NCBI RefSeq assembly: GCF_027497255.1 | Contig: NZ_CP114903.1 | Location: 6,138,001-6,202,000 of the forward strand | Source: Micromonospora sp. WMMD882 | Lineage (GTDB): Bacteria > Actinomycetota > Actinomycetes > Mycobacteriales > Micromonosporaceae | Direction: 5' to 3' | DNA: 64,000 bases | Shown here: positions 53,738-62,639 of the stretch, piece after piece | Layout of the letters: every line of letters begins with the position of its first letter | Numbering within the stretch: position 1 is the first letter of the stretch | Program-made: the position numbers and the translations under genes | Notes under the pieces: generated by a model | The model's input: only the letters and a program-made list of their open reading frames with translations | Database searches by the model: none | Told to the model about the DNA's origin: nothing

Positions 53738-54498
53738 CTGGCGCTCCACAGCCCGGCGGGCTCCTCGGGGCCGTGCGGGTGCACGTGGTCGTGGTCGGGG
53801 TCGGCGTGGTGGCCGGCGGGCTCGGGCACCACGCCGTCGTGCGCGATCCCGCCGTGGTGGACGACCACCGCGCGGGTGACCAGCGGGCGCAGCGGCCCCA
53901 GCTCGTGGGCGACCAGCAGCACCGTGCCGCCGCCGCTGACGAACCCGCCCAGCGCCCCGGCGAACGCCTCCTGGCTGGCCGCGTCCACCCCGGCGGTGGG
54001 CTCGTCGAGCACCAGCAGCTCGGGTCGCCCGGCCAGCGCCCGGGCGATCAGGGTGCGCTGCTGCTGCCCGCCGGAGAGGGTGGCGACCGGGTCGCGGGCC
54101 CGGTCGGTCAGCCCGACCGCCGCCAGCGCCTCGGCCACCGAGGCCCGGTCGGCGCGACCGGCCGGGCGCAGCACGCCCCGCCGGGCCAGCCGCCCGGACG
54201 CGACCACCTCGGCCACGGTGGCCGGCACGCCACTGCCCGCGCCGAGCCGCTGCGGGACGTACCCGATGCGGTGCCACTGCCGGAACCGGCGCTGCGGGAC
54301 GCCGAAGAGGGTGACCTGGCCGGAGCGCAGCGGCACCAGGCCGAGCGTCGCGCGGATCAGGGTGGACTTGCCGGAGCCGTTGGCCCCGAGCACGGCGACG
54401 ACCTCGCCGGCGACGACGTCCAGTGAGACGTCACGCAGCACGGGACGGCCGTCGTAACCGGCCACCCCGTGCGCGATGCTGATGACGGGCGCGCTCAC
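53734..54498 (-). CDS. znuC: Zinc ABC transporter ATPase
   Basis: 254 residues. Walker A GANGSGKST, signature LSGGQQQR, Walker B LLVLDEPT and the H-loop VAHEL are present. A histidine-rich C-terminus (HHADPDHDHVHPHGPE) may bind zinc. GTG 54498 overlaps the znuA stop and its own stop overlaps znuB. Confidence 0.96.
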   Translation of the reverse strand: MSAPVISIAHGVAGYDGRPVLRDVSLDVVAGEVVAVLGANGSGKSTLIRATLGLVPLRSGQVTLFGVPQRRFRQWHRIGYVPQRLGAGSGVPATVAEVVASGRLARRGVLRPAGRADRASVAEALAAVGLTDRARDPVATLSGGQQQRTLIARALAGRPELLVLDEPTAGVDAASQEAFAGALGGFVSGGGTVLLVAHELGPLRPLVTRAVVVHHGGIAHDGVVPEPAGHHADPDHDHVHPHGPEEPAGLWSAR

Positions 54499-55490
54499 GA
54501 ACAGCTCAACGCCGTCCGTAGGCTTTCCAGGTTGCTGCGCATCACCGAAAAATAGTCCCCTCCCGCGTTCTCCGCCGACAGGCCCTCGATCGGGTCGAGC
54601 ACCGCGGTCTTCGCGCCGACCTCCCGGGCGATGGTCTCGGCGACCTTGGGACTGACCAGCGTCTCGAAGAAGATCGTGGTGGCCCGGTGCTCCCGGGCCT
54701 CCTCGGCGACCTCGGCGAGCCGCTGCGGGGACGGCTCGTTCTCCGGGGCCAGTCCGGAGATGCCGATCTGGTCGAGCTGGTAACGCTCGCTCAGGTAGCC
54801 GAACGCGGTGTGGCTGACCACGATCTCCCGACGCTGGCAGGTCTTCAGGCCGGCGGCGTACTCGGTGTCGAGTTTCTCCAGCTCGGCGCGCAGCGTCCCG
54901 GCCCGCGCGGTGTAGTCGGCCGCGTGGTCCGGGTCGGCCGCGCCGAGCCGTTCGGCGAGCCGGTCGGCGATGGTGGCCAGCCGGGTCGGGTCGAGCCAGA
55001 CGTGCGGGTCCTTGCCGCCGCCCTCCTCCTCGGCGTGCTGCTCCTCGTCCGCGTGCTCCTCCTCGCCCTCGTGCCCTTCCTCGCCCTCGTGTCCGTGGTC
55101 GTGTCCGCCGGCCGCGGCGTCGAGCAGCGGCTGCACGGTCGCCACGTCGAACGTCCGGTCGCCGCCGTTCTGCGCGACCGCCTCGTCCACCGCCGGCTGG
55201 AAACCCTTCAGGTAGACGATCAGCTCGGCTTCGCTGACCTGGCCGACCTGCCCCGGGTTCAGCTCCAGGTCGTGCGGCTCCGCGCCGGGCTTCGCCAGGT
55301 TGGTCACCGCGACGGCGTCCCCGCCGACCCGCTCGGCGACGAACTGCAACGGGTAGAAGGCGGCCACCACGTCGACCCGCTGCGGGTCGGCGCCGGCCAC
55401 GTCGTCGGACGAGCAGGCGGTGACGCCGCCCAGCGCGAGCAGGGCGGTGGCGGTGGCGGCCAGGAGACGCGGAGCGGAGCTGTTGTTCAT
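54495..55490 (-). CDS. znuA: Zinc ABC transporter substrate-binding lipoprotein
   Basis: 331 residues. The lipobox ends GGVTAC (Cys26). Zinc ligands: His73 in EPHDLEL, His163 in DPHVWLDP, the His of VVSHTAFGYL and an Asp near the C-terminus. Between the first two lies an acidic His-rich loop (about 130-155). ATG 55490 follows GGAGGGTGGGG; the in-frame TTG 55517 would lie in the operator, so ATG is chosen. First gene of znuACB. Confidence 0.96.
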   Translation of the reverse strand: MNNSSAPRLLAATATALLALGGVTACSSDDVAGADPQRVDVVAAFYPLQFVAERVGGDAVAVTNLAKPGAEPHDLELNPGQVGQVSEAELIVYLKGFQPAVDEAVAQNGGDRTFDVATVQPLLDAAAGGHDHGHEGEEGHEGEEEHADEEQHAEEEGGGKDPHVWLDPTRLATIADRLAERLGAADPDHAADYTARAGTLRAELEKLDTEYAAGLKTCQRREIVVSHTAFGYLSERYQLDQIGISGLAPENEPSPQRLAEVAEEAREHRATTIFFETLVSPKVAETIAREVGAKTAVLDPIEGLSAENAGGDYFSVMRSNLESLRTALSCS

Positions 55491-55511
55491 GGTCCCCACC
55501 CTCCGCCCCAA

Positions 55512-55546
55512 CGACAATCATTGTCAAAAACGCATGCTTGCATGCG
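55512..55546 (-). promoter_or_regulatory. Zur-like box with adjacent palindrome
   Basis: TGACAATGATTGTCG on the minus strand (55512-55526) is a perfect GACAAT-N-ATTGTC dyad resembling actinobacterial Zur boxes, 22 bp upstream of znuA. Immediately upstream is CGCATGCTTGCATGCG (55531-55546), another near-perfect palindrome, perhaps a second regulator site. Confidence 0.82.
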
Positions 55547-55594
55547 ACCAGCCACCAGGCTGGGGCGGCGGCCCGGCTGGGGCGGCGGGTCGGC

Positions 55595-55852
55595 TCAGAG
55601 CAGCTTCACCAGGGCCACGGTGACCAGCAGGGTGAGCATGAGCAGCCGGATCACCCGGGTCGCCGGCGTCTGCACCGGCCAGGTCAGCCGCAGCAACGCC
55701 ACCAGGCCGACGGCGAGCGCCAACAACAGCGCCCCGCCGACCACGCCCGGGACGAGCAGACCCACCAGCACCAGCCCCAGCGTGGCCAGAAACACGGTGG
55801 TCGGGTTCACCCGGGCCAGCCGGACCGCCAGAGGACGCTGCGTACGCTGCAT
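55595..55852 (-). CDS. DUF6703-like small membrane protein
   Basis: 85 residues from ATG 55852. Two or three hydrophobic helices (TTVFLATLGLVLVGLLVPGV, LLLALAVGLVALL, LLMLTLLVTVALV) after a basic N-terminus. Matches a small actinobacterial membrane family of unknown function. Divergent from the 55880 gene with only 27 bp between starts. Confidence 0.75.
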   Translation of the reverse strand: MQRTQRPLAVRLARVNPTTVFLATLGLVLVGLLVPGVVGGALLLALAVGLVALLRLTWPVQTPATRVIRLLMLTLLVTVALVKLL

Positions 55853-55879
55853 CCCACAGACTCTACGAGGAGGCGCCCG

Positions 55880-56221
55880 GTGCTCGTCACCAACCGGTTC
55901 GTGGTCGACGGGGACGTCGCCACCACCTTCGTCGAACGGGCGCACGCCGCCCTCGCCGCGCTCGCCGCCCGCCCCGGCTACCGGCGCGGGGAACTCGTCC
56001 GGGCGCTCGACGACCCGCGCCACTGGTGCCTGGTGACCGAATGGGAGTCGGTGGGGGCGTACCGGCGGGCGCTGGGCGGCTTCGACGTCAAGGTCGCCGC
56101 CGTGCCGTTGCTCGCCGAGTCGCTGGACGAGCCGTCGGCGTACGAGACGCTGGCCAGCGCCGCGCCCGGCGGCGAGGTGACGGTCTCCGACAGTGATCGG
56201 GCCGCTGCCCCGTACCGGTGA
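55880..56221 (+). CDS. Antibiotic-biosynthesis-monooxygenase-like (ABM) protein
   Basis: 113 residues with the ABM ferredoxin-like pattern: LVTNRFVVDGD, FVERAHAALAALAARPGYRRGEL, CLVTEWESVGAYRRAL. Members include cofactor-free monooxygenases and heme-degrading proteins; activity here is unknown. GTG 55880 follows GAGGAGG. Confidence 0.85.
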   Translation: MLVTNRFVVDGDVATTFVERAHAALAALAARPGYRRGELVRALDDPRHWCLVTEWESVGAYRRALGGFDVKVAAVPLLAESLDEPSAYETLASAAPGGEVTVSDSDRAAAPYR

Positions 56222-56246
56222 TCGGTCGGGCACTACCCTGGCCGGT

Positions 56247-56795
56247 ATGACCGCACCCGGACCGGCAGCCCCACCGCCGTACCCCGCGCCGCCCGGCGGG
56301 AACGGGACGGAGCCGCACGGCGTACCCGCACCACCCGCCGGCCCCGGGGTGGCCCCGCCGTTCGCGGCCCCGCCCACCGAGGGCCGGGGCGTCCGGATGT
56401 GGCTCGGTCTCGGCGCGGGCGCGCTCGCCGTGCTGCTCTGCTGCGGCGGCGGCACGGCCGCGCTGATCGGGCTGGCGGTCGCCGGCACCGAGGCCATCGA
56501 CGAGCAGGGCCGTGCCGTGACCGGCGACTACTACCGCGCGCTCACCGACGACAAGTACGGCGAGGCGTACGACCTGCTCTGCCGGAGCCTCAAGGAGCGG
56601 GAGTCCCGGCCGGAGTTCGAGCGCCGGGTGACCGCCGAGCCGGAGATCACCTCGTACCGGGTCGGGACGGTGGACCTCAACGAGCTCACCGTCCCGGTGG
56701 AGGTGGTCCTCGACGGCGGCGGCCGGGAGACCCAGCAGGTCACCCTGAGCCAGAACGGCAGCACCGGGCAGTTGGAGATCTGCGGGGTGAGCTGA
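56247..56795 (+). CDS. Pro-rich membrane-anchored protein, DUF4878-like
   Basis: 182 residues: Pro-rich N-terminus (1-50), one membrane helix (about 55-80, Cys-containing LLCCGGG) and an extracytoplasmic domain with [18 protein letters not shown], similar to NTF2-like DUF4878 proteins. Function unknown. TACCCT nine bases before ATG 56247 suggests a leaderless transcript. Confidence 0.75.
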   Translation: MTAPGPAAPPPYPAPPGGNGTEPHGVPAPPAGPGVAPPFAAPPTEGRGVRMWLGLGAGALAVLLCCGGGTAALIGLAVAGTEAIDEQGRAVTGDYYRALTDDKYGEAYDLLCRSLKERESRPEFERRVTAEPEITSYRVGTVDLNELTVPVEVVLDGGGRETQQVTLSQNGSTGQLEICGVS

Positions 56796-56943
56796 CCCGC
56801 CGGGTCGCCCGCCCCGCGCCGTGGGCGCCCAGGTCACCGGGAGTATTCTGCTGGCCCCGGGGCGGTGGTGCTCGTACCGTTGTCCCGGACATGTCCGGAC
56901 CGCCACCTGTCCCCGCCGGCCGCCAGCCGGCGTAGGAGGAAAC

Positions 56944-58323
56944 ATGCCCGCCGACCGTATCGACGCCGTCGTCAGCCTCGCCAAGCGCCGGGGCTTCGTC
57001 TTTCCCTCCAGCGAGATCTACGGGGGCACCCGGTCGGCGTGGGACTACGGCCCGCTCGGCGTGGAGCTGAAGGAGAACGTCCGCCGGCAGTGGTGGAAGA
57101 CGATGGTCCAGCAGCGTGACGACGTGGTCGGTCTCGACTCGGCGGTGATCCTGGCCCGTGACGTGTGGGCGGCCTCCGGCCACCTGGACGCCTTCGTCGA
57201 CCCGCTGACCGAGTGCCAGTCCTGCCACAAGCGGTTCCGCTCCGACCACCTCGAAGAGGCGTACGAGGCGAAGCACGGCAGGCCGCCCGCCTCGCTGACC
57301 GAGCTGAACTGCCCCAACTGCGGCAACAAGGGCACCTTCACCGAGCCGCGGATGTTCAACGGCCTGATGAAGACCTACCTCGGCCCGGTGGAGAGCGAGG
57401 AGGGCCTGCACTACCTGCGCCCGGAGACCGCCCAGGGCATCTTCGTCAACTACAACAACGTGGCGACCTCGGCCCGCAAGAAGCCGCCGTTCGGCATCGC
57501 GCAGACCGGCAAGTCGTTCCGCAACGAGATCACCCCGGGCAACTTCATCTTCCGTACCCGGGAGTTCGAGCAGATGGAGATGGAGTTCTTCGTCGAGCCG
57601 GGCACCGACGAGACCTGGCACGAGTACTGGCTCGCCGAGCGCTGGAACTGGTACCGCGACCTCGGCATCGCCGAGGAGAACATGCGCTTCTACGAGCACC
57701 CGAGGGAGAAGCTCTCGCACTACTCGAAGCGGACCGTGGACATCGAGTACCGGTTCCGTTTCGGCGGCACGGAGTTCTCCGAGCTGGAGGGCGTGGCGAA
57801 CCGTACCGACTTCGACCTCACCACGCACGCGAAGCACTCCGGCGTCGACCTGTCCTACTTCGACCAGGACAAGGGCGAGCGCTGGGTGCCGTACGTGATC
57901 GAGCCGGCCGCCGGCCTGACCCGCGCGGTGCTCGCCTTCCTGCTGGAGGCGTACGACGAGGACGAGGCGCCGAACACCAAGGGCGGCGTGGACAAGCGCA
58001 CCGTGCTGCGGTTCGACCCCCGGCTGGCCCCGGTGAAGGTGGCCGTGTTGCCGCTGTCCCGCAACGAGGCGCTCTCCCCGAAGGCCAAGGGGCTCGCCGC
58101 CGACCTGCGCAGGCGCTGGGTGGTCGAGTTCGACGACTCGCAGGCGATCGGCCGCCGCTACCGCCGGCAGGACGAGATCGGCACCCCGTTCTGCGTCACC
58201 GTCGACTTCGACACCCTGACCGACGACGCGGTGACCGTCCGGGACCGGGACACCATGACCCAGGAGCGGGTCGCCCTCGACCAGGTCGAGCGGTACCTCA
58301 TCGAGCGTCTTCCCGGCTGCTGA
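56944..58323 (+). CDS. glyS: Glycyl-tRNA synthetase (dimeric type)
   Basis: 459 residues, class II synthetase of the alpha2 type. Motif 2 is [21 protein letters not shown] (core RTREFEQME), motif 3 [14 protein letters not shown]. Cys91, Cys94, Cys123 and Cys126 form the inserted zinc site. ATG 56944 follows AGGAGGA. In M. tuberculosis glyS (Rv2357c) also follows the smtB-zur region. Confidence 0.98.
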   Translation: MPADRIDAVVSLAKRRGFVFPSSEIYGGTRSAWDYGPLGVELKENVRRQWWKTMVQQRDDVVGLDSAVILARDVWAASGHLDAFVDPLTECQSCHKRFRSDHLEEAYEAKHGRPPASLTELNCPNCGNKGTFTEPRMFNGLMKTYLGPVESEEGLHYLRPETAQGIFVNYNNVATSARKKPPFGIAQTGKSFRNEITPGNFIFRTREFEQMEMEFFVEPGTDETWHEYWLAERWNWYRDLGIAEENMRFYEHPREKLSHYSKRTVDIEYRFRFGGTEFSELEGVANRTDFDLTTHAKHSGVDLSYFDQDKGERWVPYVIEPAAGLTRAVLAFLLEAYDEDEAPNTKGGVDKRTVLRFDPRLAPVKVAVLPLSRNEALSPKAKGLAADLRRRWVVEFDDSQAIGRRYRRQDEIGTPFCVTVDFDTLTDDAVTVRDRDTMTQERVALDQVERYLIERLPGC

Positions 58324-58333
58324 GCCGCCGGGC

Positions 58334-58405
58334 CCGGCCCGGGGACCCGCGCCCCGGGCCGGACTGCTGGCGTGAGCCGGTCCACGCCCGGCCCGGCTCA
58401 CGCCA
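58334..58405. terminator. Two tandem hairpins between convergent genes
   Basis: The first stem is 11 bp (58334-58344/58352-58362). The second is 13 bp (58368-58380/58393-58405) and runs into the 3' end of the methyltransferase gene. They likely terminate glyS and, from the other side, the methyltransferase. Confidence 0.8.
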
Positions 58406-59144
58406 CCAGCAGGCGCAGGCCGAGCTCTGCCGCGTCGAGGTCGACGAGGTCGCGGTGGCGTTCGGCCCACCGGCCGGAGGCGAGGTCGGCGCGGAGGCGG
58501 CCCACCGCCCGCTGCTCGGCGTCCGGCCCGACCCGGCCCCAGACCGACGTCCCGCGCCGCACGCGTTCGTCCAGGTACGCCTCGGGCCGACGCCAGTAGG
58601 CCTCGAAGAAGCCGTCCACGCAGTCCCACGGGACGGGCACCGGCTCCACCCGGGCGCCGATCGCGCCGGCCAGCTCGGTCAGCGACGGGCGGCCGACCAC
58701 CAGACGCCTGACTTCGGGAAGGTAGTCGCGGGTGAGCCAGAACCGGTGGAGCCAGCCCGCGTCACCGGTCTCGTGCGTGAACACCACCACCCGCCTCGCG
58801 ACCCGCCGCAGCTCGCGTAGCCCGGCGGTCGGGTCCGGCCAGTGGTGGACGGTGGCGAAAGCCATCGCCGCGTCGAAGGACCCGTCCGCGAACGGAAGGC
58901 TCTGCGCGGTGGCGGCCACGCACCGCGCCGCGCCCGCGGGGCGCTGCGCCCGCATCAGCGCCGACGGCTCCACCGCTGTGACGTCGCGGTCGGTGGGCTC
59001 GTAGGAGCCGGTGCCGGCCCCGACGTTCAGCACCGTCCGCGCGTCACCCAGCGCGGCCCACACCTGGGCGGCGATCCGCGGCTCGGTGCGCCGCGTCACC
59101 GGGTAGCTGACGCCGATCGTGTCGTACAACTGCCCGCCGGACAT
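58398..59144 (-). CDS. Class I SAM-dependent methyltransferase
   Basis: 248 residues. SAM-binding VLNVGAGTGSYEP, acidic VTAVEPS and SFDAAMAFATVHHWPD motifs place it in the UbiE/Methyltransf_11 group. Substrate unknown. ATG 59144 follows AGGAAGGCGG. Two tandem dyads 60-90 bp upstream suggest specific regulation. Confidence 0.9.
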   Translation of the reverse strand: MSGGQLYDTIGVSYPVTRRTEPRIAAQVWAALGDARTVLNVGAGTGSYEPTDRDVTAVEPSALMRAQRPAGAARCVAATAQSLPFADGSFDAAMAFATVHHWPDPTAGLRELRRVARRVVVFTHETGDAGWLHRFWLTRDYLPEVRRLVVGRPSLTELAGAIGARVEPVPVPWDCVDGFFEAYWRRPEAYLDERVRRGTSVWGRVGPDAEQRAVGRLRADLASGRWAERHRDLVDLDAAELGLRLLVA

Positions 59145-59205
59145 GTCGCCGCCTTCCTGACCGTCACCGGCCCGCCGCGGGCGGGCCCGGCCCGTCGACC
59201 GGATG

Positions 59206-59233
59206 ATATCGGCCCGATGTATCGAGACGATAT
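59206..59233. promoter_or_regulatory. Two tandem RTATCG-N3-CGATRT dyads
   Basis: ATATCG-GCC-CGATGT (59206-59220) and GTATCG-AGA-CGATAT (59219-59233) share one 15-bp pattern, 13 bp apart. They are AT-rich within a GC-rich intergenic region upstream of the methyltransferase. Likely a repressor operator; the regulator is unknown. Confidence 0.65.
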
Positions 59234-59311
59234 GTCGTGACGGTACTTGTCGGCGCGTCGCGGGACAAGCGCCCCGGACGGGCCGGCGTCAGGGCTCCCT
59301 ACACTTGTCGG

Positions 59312-60484
59312 GTGACCGCCGTGACCGCTCCCGCCCCGCGCCCGTTGACCCTCGGGCGGCACGAGGTGTGGCCGCCGGTGGTGCTCGCCCCGATGGCCGG
59401 CATCACCAACGTCGGGTTCCGTCAGCTCTGCCGCGAGCAGGGCGGCGGCATCTACGTCTGCGAGATGATCACCACGACGGCGCTTGTCGAGCGGAACCCG
59501 AAGACGCTGCGCATGATCGCCTTCGGGGCCGGGGAACGGCCGCGCAGCCTCCAGCTCTACGGCACCGACCCGGAGACCACCGCCAGGGCGGTGCGGATCG
59601 TGGTGGAGAAGGATCTCGCCGACCACATCGACCTGAACTTCGGCTGCCCGGTGCCGAAGGTCACCCGGCGCGGCGGCGGGTCGGCCCTGCCGTGGCGGCG
59701 GCGGCTCTTCGCCCGGCTGGTGCGGGCCGCGGTGGACGCCGCGTCGCCCGCCGGGGTGCCGGTCACCGTCAAGATGCGCAAGGGCATCGACGACGACCAT
59801 CTGACGTACGTCGAGGCGGGACTGGCCGCCCAGGACGCCGGGGTCGCCTGGGTGGCCCTGCACGGGCGGACGGCCGCGCAGCGGTACTCGGGGTCCGCCG
59901 ACTGGGACGCCATCGCCACCCTCAAGCAGACGCTCGACGTCCCGGTGCTCGGCAACGGCGACATCTGGGAGGCCGAGGACGCGCTGCGGATGGTCGCGCA
60001 CACCGGCGTCGACGGGGTGGTGGTCGGCCGGGGTTGCCTCGGTCGGCCGTGGCTCTTCGCCGACCTGCACGCCGCCTTCGACGGCCGGTCGCAGCGGCGG
60101 CTGCCCACCCTCGGGGAGGTCGCGGTCACCATGCGTCGGCACGCCGAGCTGCTGGTCGACCAGTTCACCGCCGGCGCCCGCACCCCGGCCCGGGGCGAGC
60201 GGGACGGCTGCACCGACTTCCGCAAGCACGTCGCCTGGTACCTGAAGGGCTTCCCGGTGGGCGGGGAGCTGCGTCGCGCCCTCGCCATGATCGACAGCCT
60301 GGCCCAGCTCGACGACCTGCTCGGCAAGCTCGACCCGACCGAGCCCTTCCCGCTCAGCGCGCTCGGCCAGCCGCGCGGGCGGACCAACTCGCCGGGCAAG
60401 GTGTTCCTGCCCGACGGCTGGCTGGCCAGCCGGGACGACGACGTCGTACCCGAGGGCGCCGAGCTGGACGACTCCGGCGGCTGA
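59312..60484 (+). CDS. dusB: tRNA-dihydrouridine synthase
   Basis: 390 residues. FMN-binding APMAGITNVGFRQLCREQ, NFGCPVPKVTRRGGGSAL with the catalytic cysteine, and HGRTAAQRYSGSADW. It reduces uridines in tRNA D-loops. TACACT eight bases before GTG 59312 supports that start; GTG 59237 is open but unlikely. The subtype (DusB) is from overall resemblance. Confidence 0.94.
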   Translation: MTAVTAPAPRPLTLGRHEVWPPVVLAPMAGITNVGFRQLCREQGGGIYVCEMITTTALVERNPKTLRMIAFGAGERPRSLQLYGTDPETTARAVRIVVEKDLADHIDLNFGCPVPKVTRRGGGSALPWRRRLFARLVRAAVDAASPAGVPVTVKMRKGIDDDHLTYVEAGLAAQDAGVAWVALHGRTAAQRYSGSADWDAIATLKQTLDVPVLGNGDIWEAEDALRMVAHTGVDGVVVGRGCLGRPWLFADLHAAFDGRSQRRLPTLGEVAVTMRRHAELLVDQFTAGARTPARGERDGCTDFRKHVAWYLKGFPVGGELRRALAMIDSLAQLDDLLGKLDPTEPFPLSALGQPRGRTNSPGKVFLPDGWLASRDDDVVPEGAELDDSGG

Positions 60485-60554
60485 CCCGCCCCGCCATGCC
60501 CGGCCCGACGCGCCGGCGGGGCGTGCTCGGGCCCGACGCGCCGGTGGCGCGGGG

Positions 60555-61352
60555 TTACTCCCGGTGGCGGGCCGTCCTCGGCCCGACGGCGTGCGGCGCC
60601 GGGGACGGCGCGGCGCGCAGGCCCGGGTCCTGCCGCAGGATCGCCTGGGCCAACTCCGCCAGACCGTCCCCCGGATCGAGGCCGAACTCGTCAACCAGGA
60701 GCCGCCGGACGTCGTGGTACGTGGTCAGCGCCTCGCCCGTACGGCCGTCCCGGTGCAGGGCGAGCATCAGGTGCGCCACGCCGCGTTCGCGTAGCGGCTG
60801 GTCGGCGACGAGCGCGCGGGCGGCGGCGACGCTGCCGCTGACGTCACCGAGCGCGAGCCGCGCCTCGACCCGGGTCTCGGCCGCGACCAGCCGCAGCTCG
60901 GTGAGGCGGGCGATCTCGGCCTGGGCGAACGGGGCGTCGCCCACGTCCAGCAGGGCCGGCCCGCGCCACAGCCCGAGCGCCTCCTCGACGCGTCGGTGCC
61001 CGACGCGGGGATCACCGCCGGCCAGCGCCGCCCGTCCCGCCGCGAGGAGCCGCTCGAAGCGGCGCGCGTCGATCAGGTCCGGGTCGGCGGTGAGCCGGTA
61101 ACCGGCCCGGTGCCGGCACAGCGTGCCCGCGCCGAGCACCCGGCGCAGCCGGGACACGTACGTCTGGAGCGCGTTCACCGCGCTCCGTGGCGGCTCGTCA
61201 CCCCACACCGCGTCGACCAGGCTCTCCACCGGGACGACCCGGCCCGCCTCCAGCAGCAGCGCGGCGAGCGCCCGTCGCGGCTTGGGTCCACCCACCGCGA
61301 GACTCCGACCGCCCTCGGTGACCTCGGTCGACCCCAGGATCCGGTACTCCAC
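60555..61352 (-). CDS. SARP-like regulator (OmpR-type HTH plus BTAD)
   Basis: 265 residues. An N-terminal OmpR-like winged helix (LGGPKPRRALAALLLEAGRVV...NALQTYVSRLRRVLG) and a bacterial transcriptional activation domain (about 95-245). This is the minimal AfsR/SARP layout with no NB-ARC or TPR part. SARPs often activate antibiotic clusters, but none is visible here. GTG 61352. Confidence 0.9.
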   Translation of the reverse strand: MEYRILGSTEVTEGGRSLAVGGPKPRRALAALLLEAGRVVPVESLVDAVWGDEPPRSAVNALQTYVSRLRRVLGAGTLCRHRAGYRLTADPDLIDARRFERLLAAGRAALAGGDPRVGHRRVEEALGLWRGPALLDVGDAPFAQAEIARLTELRLVAAETRVEARLALGDVSGSVAAARALVADQPLRERGVAHLMLALHRDGRTGEALTTYHDVRRLLVDEFGLDPGDGLAELAQAILRQDPGLRAAPSPAPHAVGPRTARHRE

Positions 61353-61546
61353 TGCTCCCCCTCACGGTCCTGTCGGCCGTCCCTGCCGCCCGCGCGCCCC
61401 CGTGGCCGGCTGTTGTCCGGGACGCGGCGACCCGGTCGGATGGTTGCCAGGAGTGCACGCGGATTGCGAGTCGTCTCTGCCACTGTCGACCCGCACGTCC
61501 GGCTGTCAGCGCACGCCGGACCCGGACCGCTGCTCGGGGGCGCGAG

Positions 61547-62308
61547 GTGGAAGAGATGGCCGCAGGCGGGTCGCCGCTGGAGCCGGGCCGGGCCCGTGGC
61601 CCGCGCCGTGACCCGGTCGACCGGCACCTCGCCGTCGTGCCGTCGGCCGGCGGTACGGCGGATCCGGCGATCCGGGTGGCCGTGCTGGACGACCAGCCGG
61701 TGTTCCGGCTGGGGCTGACGGCCGTGCTGGACGCGCTGCCCGACCTGGGCGTGGTGGCCGCCGCCGACGACGTCGACGGCGTGGTGGCCGTGGTGGCCCG
61801 GCACCGGCCGGACGTGGTCGTCCTCGACCTGACGGGCGGGGGCGCCGTGGTCGCGGCGGCCGTCCGTGCGGTCCTGGCCCGCCTTCCCGGTGTGGGCGTG
61901 CTGGTGGTGAGTGGGCGCGACGACCCGGAGTCGGTCGTGGTGGCGCTGCGGGCCGGGGCCCGCGGCTACCTGCACAAGGGGGCCGGGCCGGCCGAGTTGG
62001 AGCGGGCGGTGCGGGCGGTGGCCCACGGCGAGGTGCTGTTGGCGTCGCGGGTCGCCGCCCGGGCGGTGGAGCGGCTCTGCGCCGGACGCGTCGACGCGCC
62101 CCCGCCGTTTCCGGAGCTGACCGGTCGGGAGCGGCAGGTGCTCGACCTGGTCGCCCAGGGGCTGGGCAACGTGCTGGTCGCCCGGCGGCTGTCGGTGAGC
62201 CCGAAGACGGTCCGCAACCATCTCTCCAATGTGCTGCACAAGCTCCAGGCCACCGACCGGGGCCAGGCGATCCGGCTGGCCCGCCGGGCCGGGCTGGGCC
62301 GGCTCTGA
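61547..62308 (+). CDS. NarL/FixJ-type response regulator without adjacent kinase
   Basis: 253 residues. After an about 40-residue leader comes a receiver domain with Asp48, Asp49, phospho-acceptor Asp94 and the conserved Lys near 143, then a LuxR HTH (LTGRERQVLDLVAQGLGN, SPKTVRNHLSNVLHKL). No histidine kinase gene is in the window. GTG 61547 or ATG 61556 may be the start. Its 3' end is duplicated downstream. Confidence 0.92.
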   Translation: MEEMAAGGSPLEPGRARGPRRDPVDRHLAVVPSAGGTADPAIRVAVLDDQPVFRLGLTAVLDALPDLGVVAAADDVDGVVAVVARHRPDVVVLDLTGGGAVVAAAVRAVLARLPGVGVLVVSGRDDPESVVVALRAGARGYLHKGAGPAELERAVRAVAHGEVLLASRVAARAVERLCAGRVDAPPPFPELTGRERQVLDLVAQGLGNVLVARRLSVSPKTVRNHLSNVLHKLQATDRGQAIRLARRAGLGRL

Positions 62309-62639
62309 GCCCGGGCCGGGCTGGGCTGGGCCGCTTCCGAGCCCGGGCCGGGCCGGCGTTGAGGCTGCGGCTGGCCGACCTGACCTGGGCGCGGGTCCGC
62401 GCCGGTCCGGGCTGAGCTGCGTGAACCTGCGCGTGGGATCGTTCCCAGAAACCCGTACGAACGCGGATAGTCGTGATGACTGTGCCTATTGTCACCGAAC
62501 GGACCCACAGGGGCGGCCGGTCGCTTAACCTTCGCCCACCGGTGGCCCGTCCGACCTGCGCGTTCGTGGCGTTCGGCCCGTGGCGACCGGCGAGCGAACT
62601 CTCGTCAAGTGTCCAACGGCGTACGCGTGGGAGGTTCTG
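62309..62639 (+). other. Intergenic region with duplicated 3' end and LacI-like palindrome
   Basis: 331 bp without a gene. A 28-bp sequence covering the response-regulator stop (62294-62321) is repeated at 62326-62353 with three changes, one destroying the TGA. TGGGATCGTTCCCA (62434-62447) is a perfect-arm palindrome with two differences from the CebR-type operator. The ppdK promoter presumably lies within 62440-62630. Confidence 0.6.
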
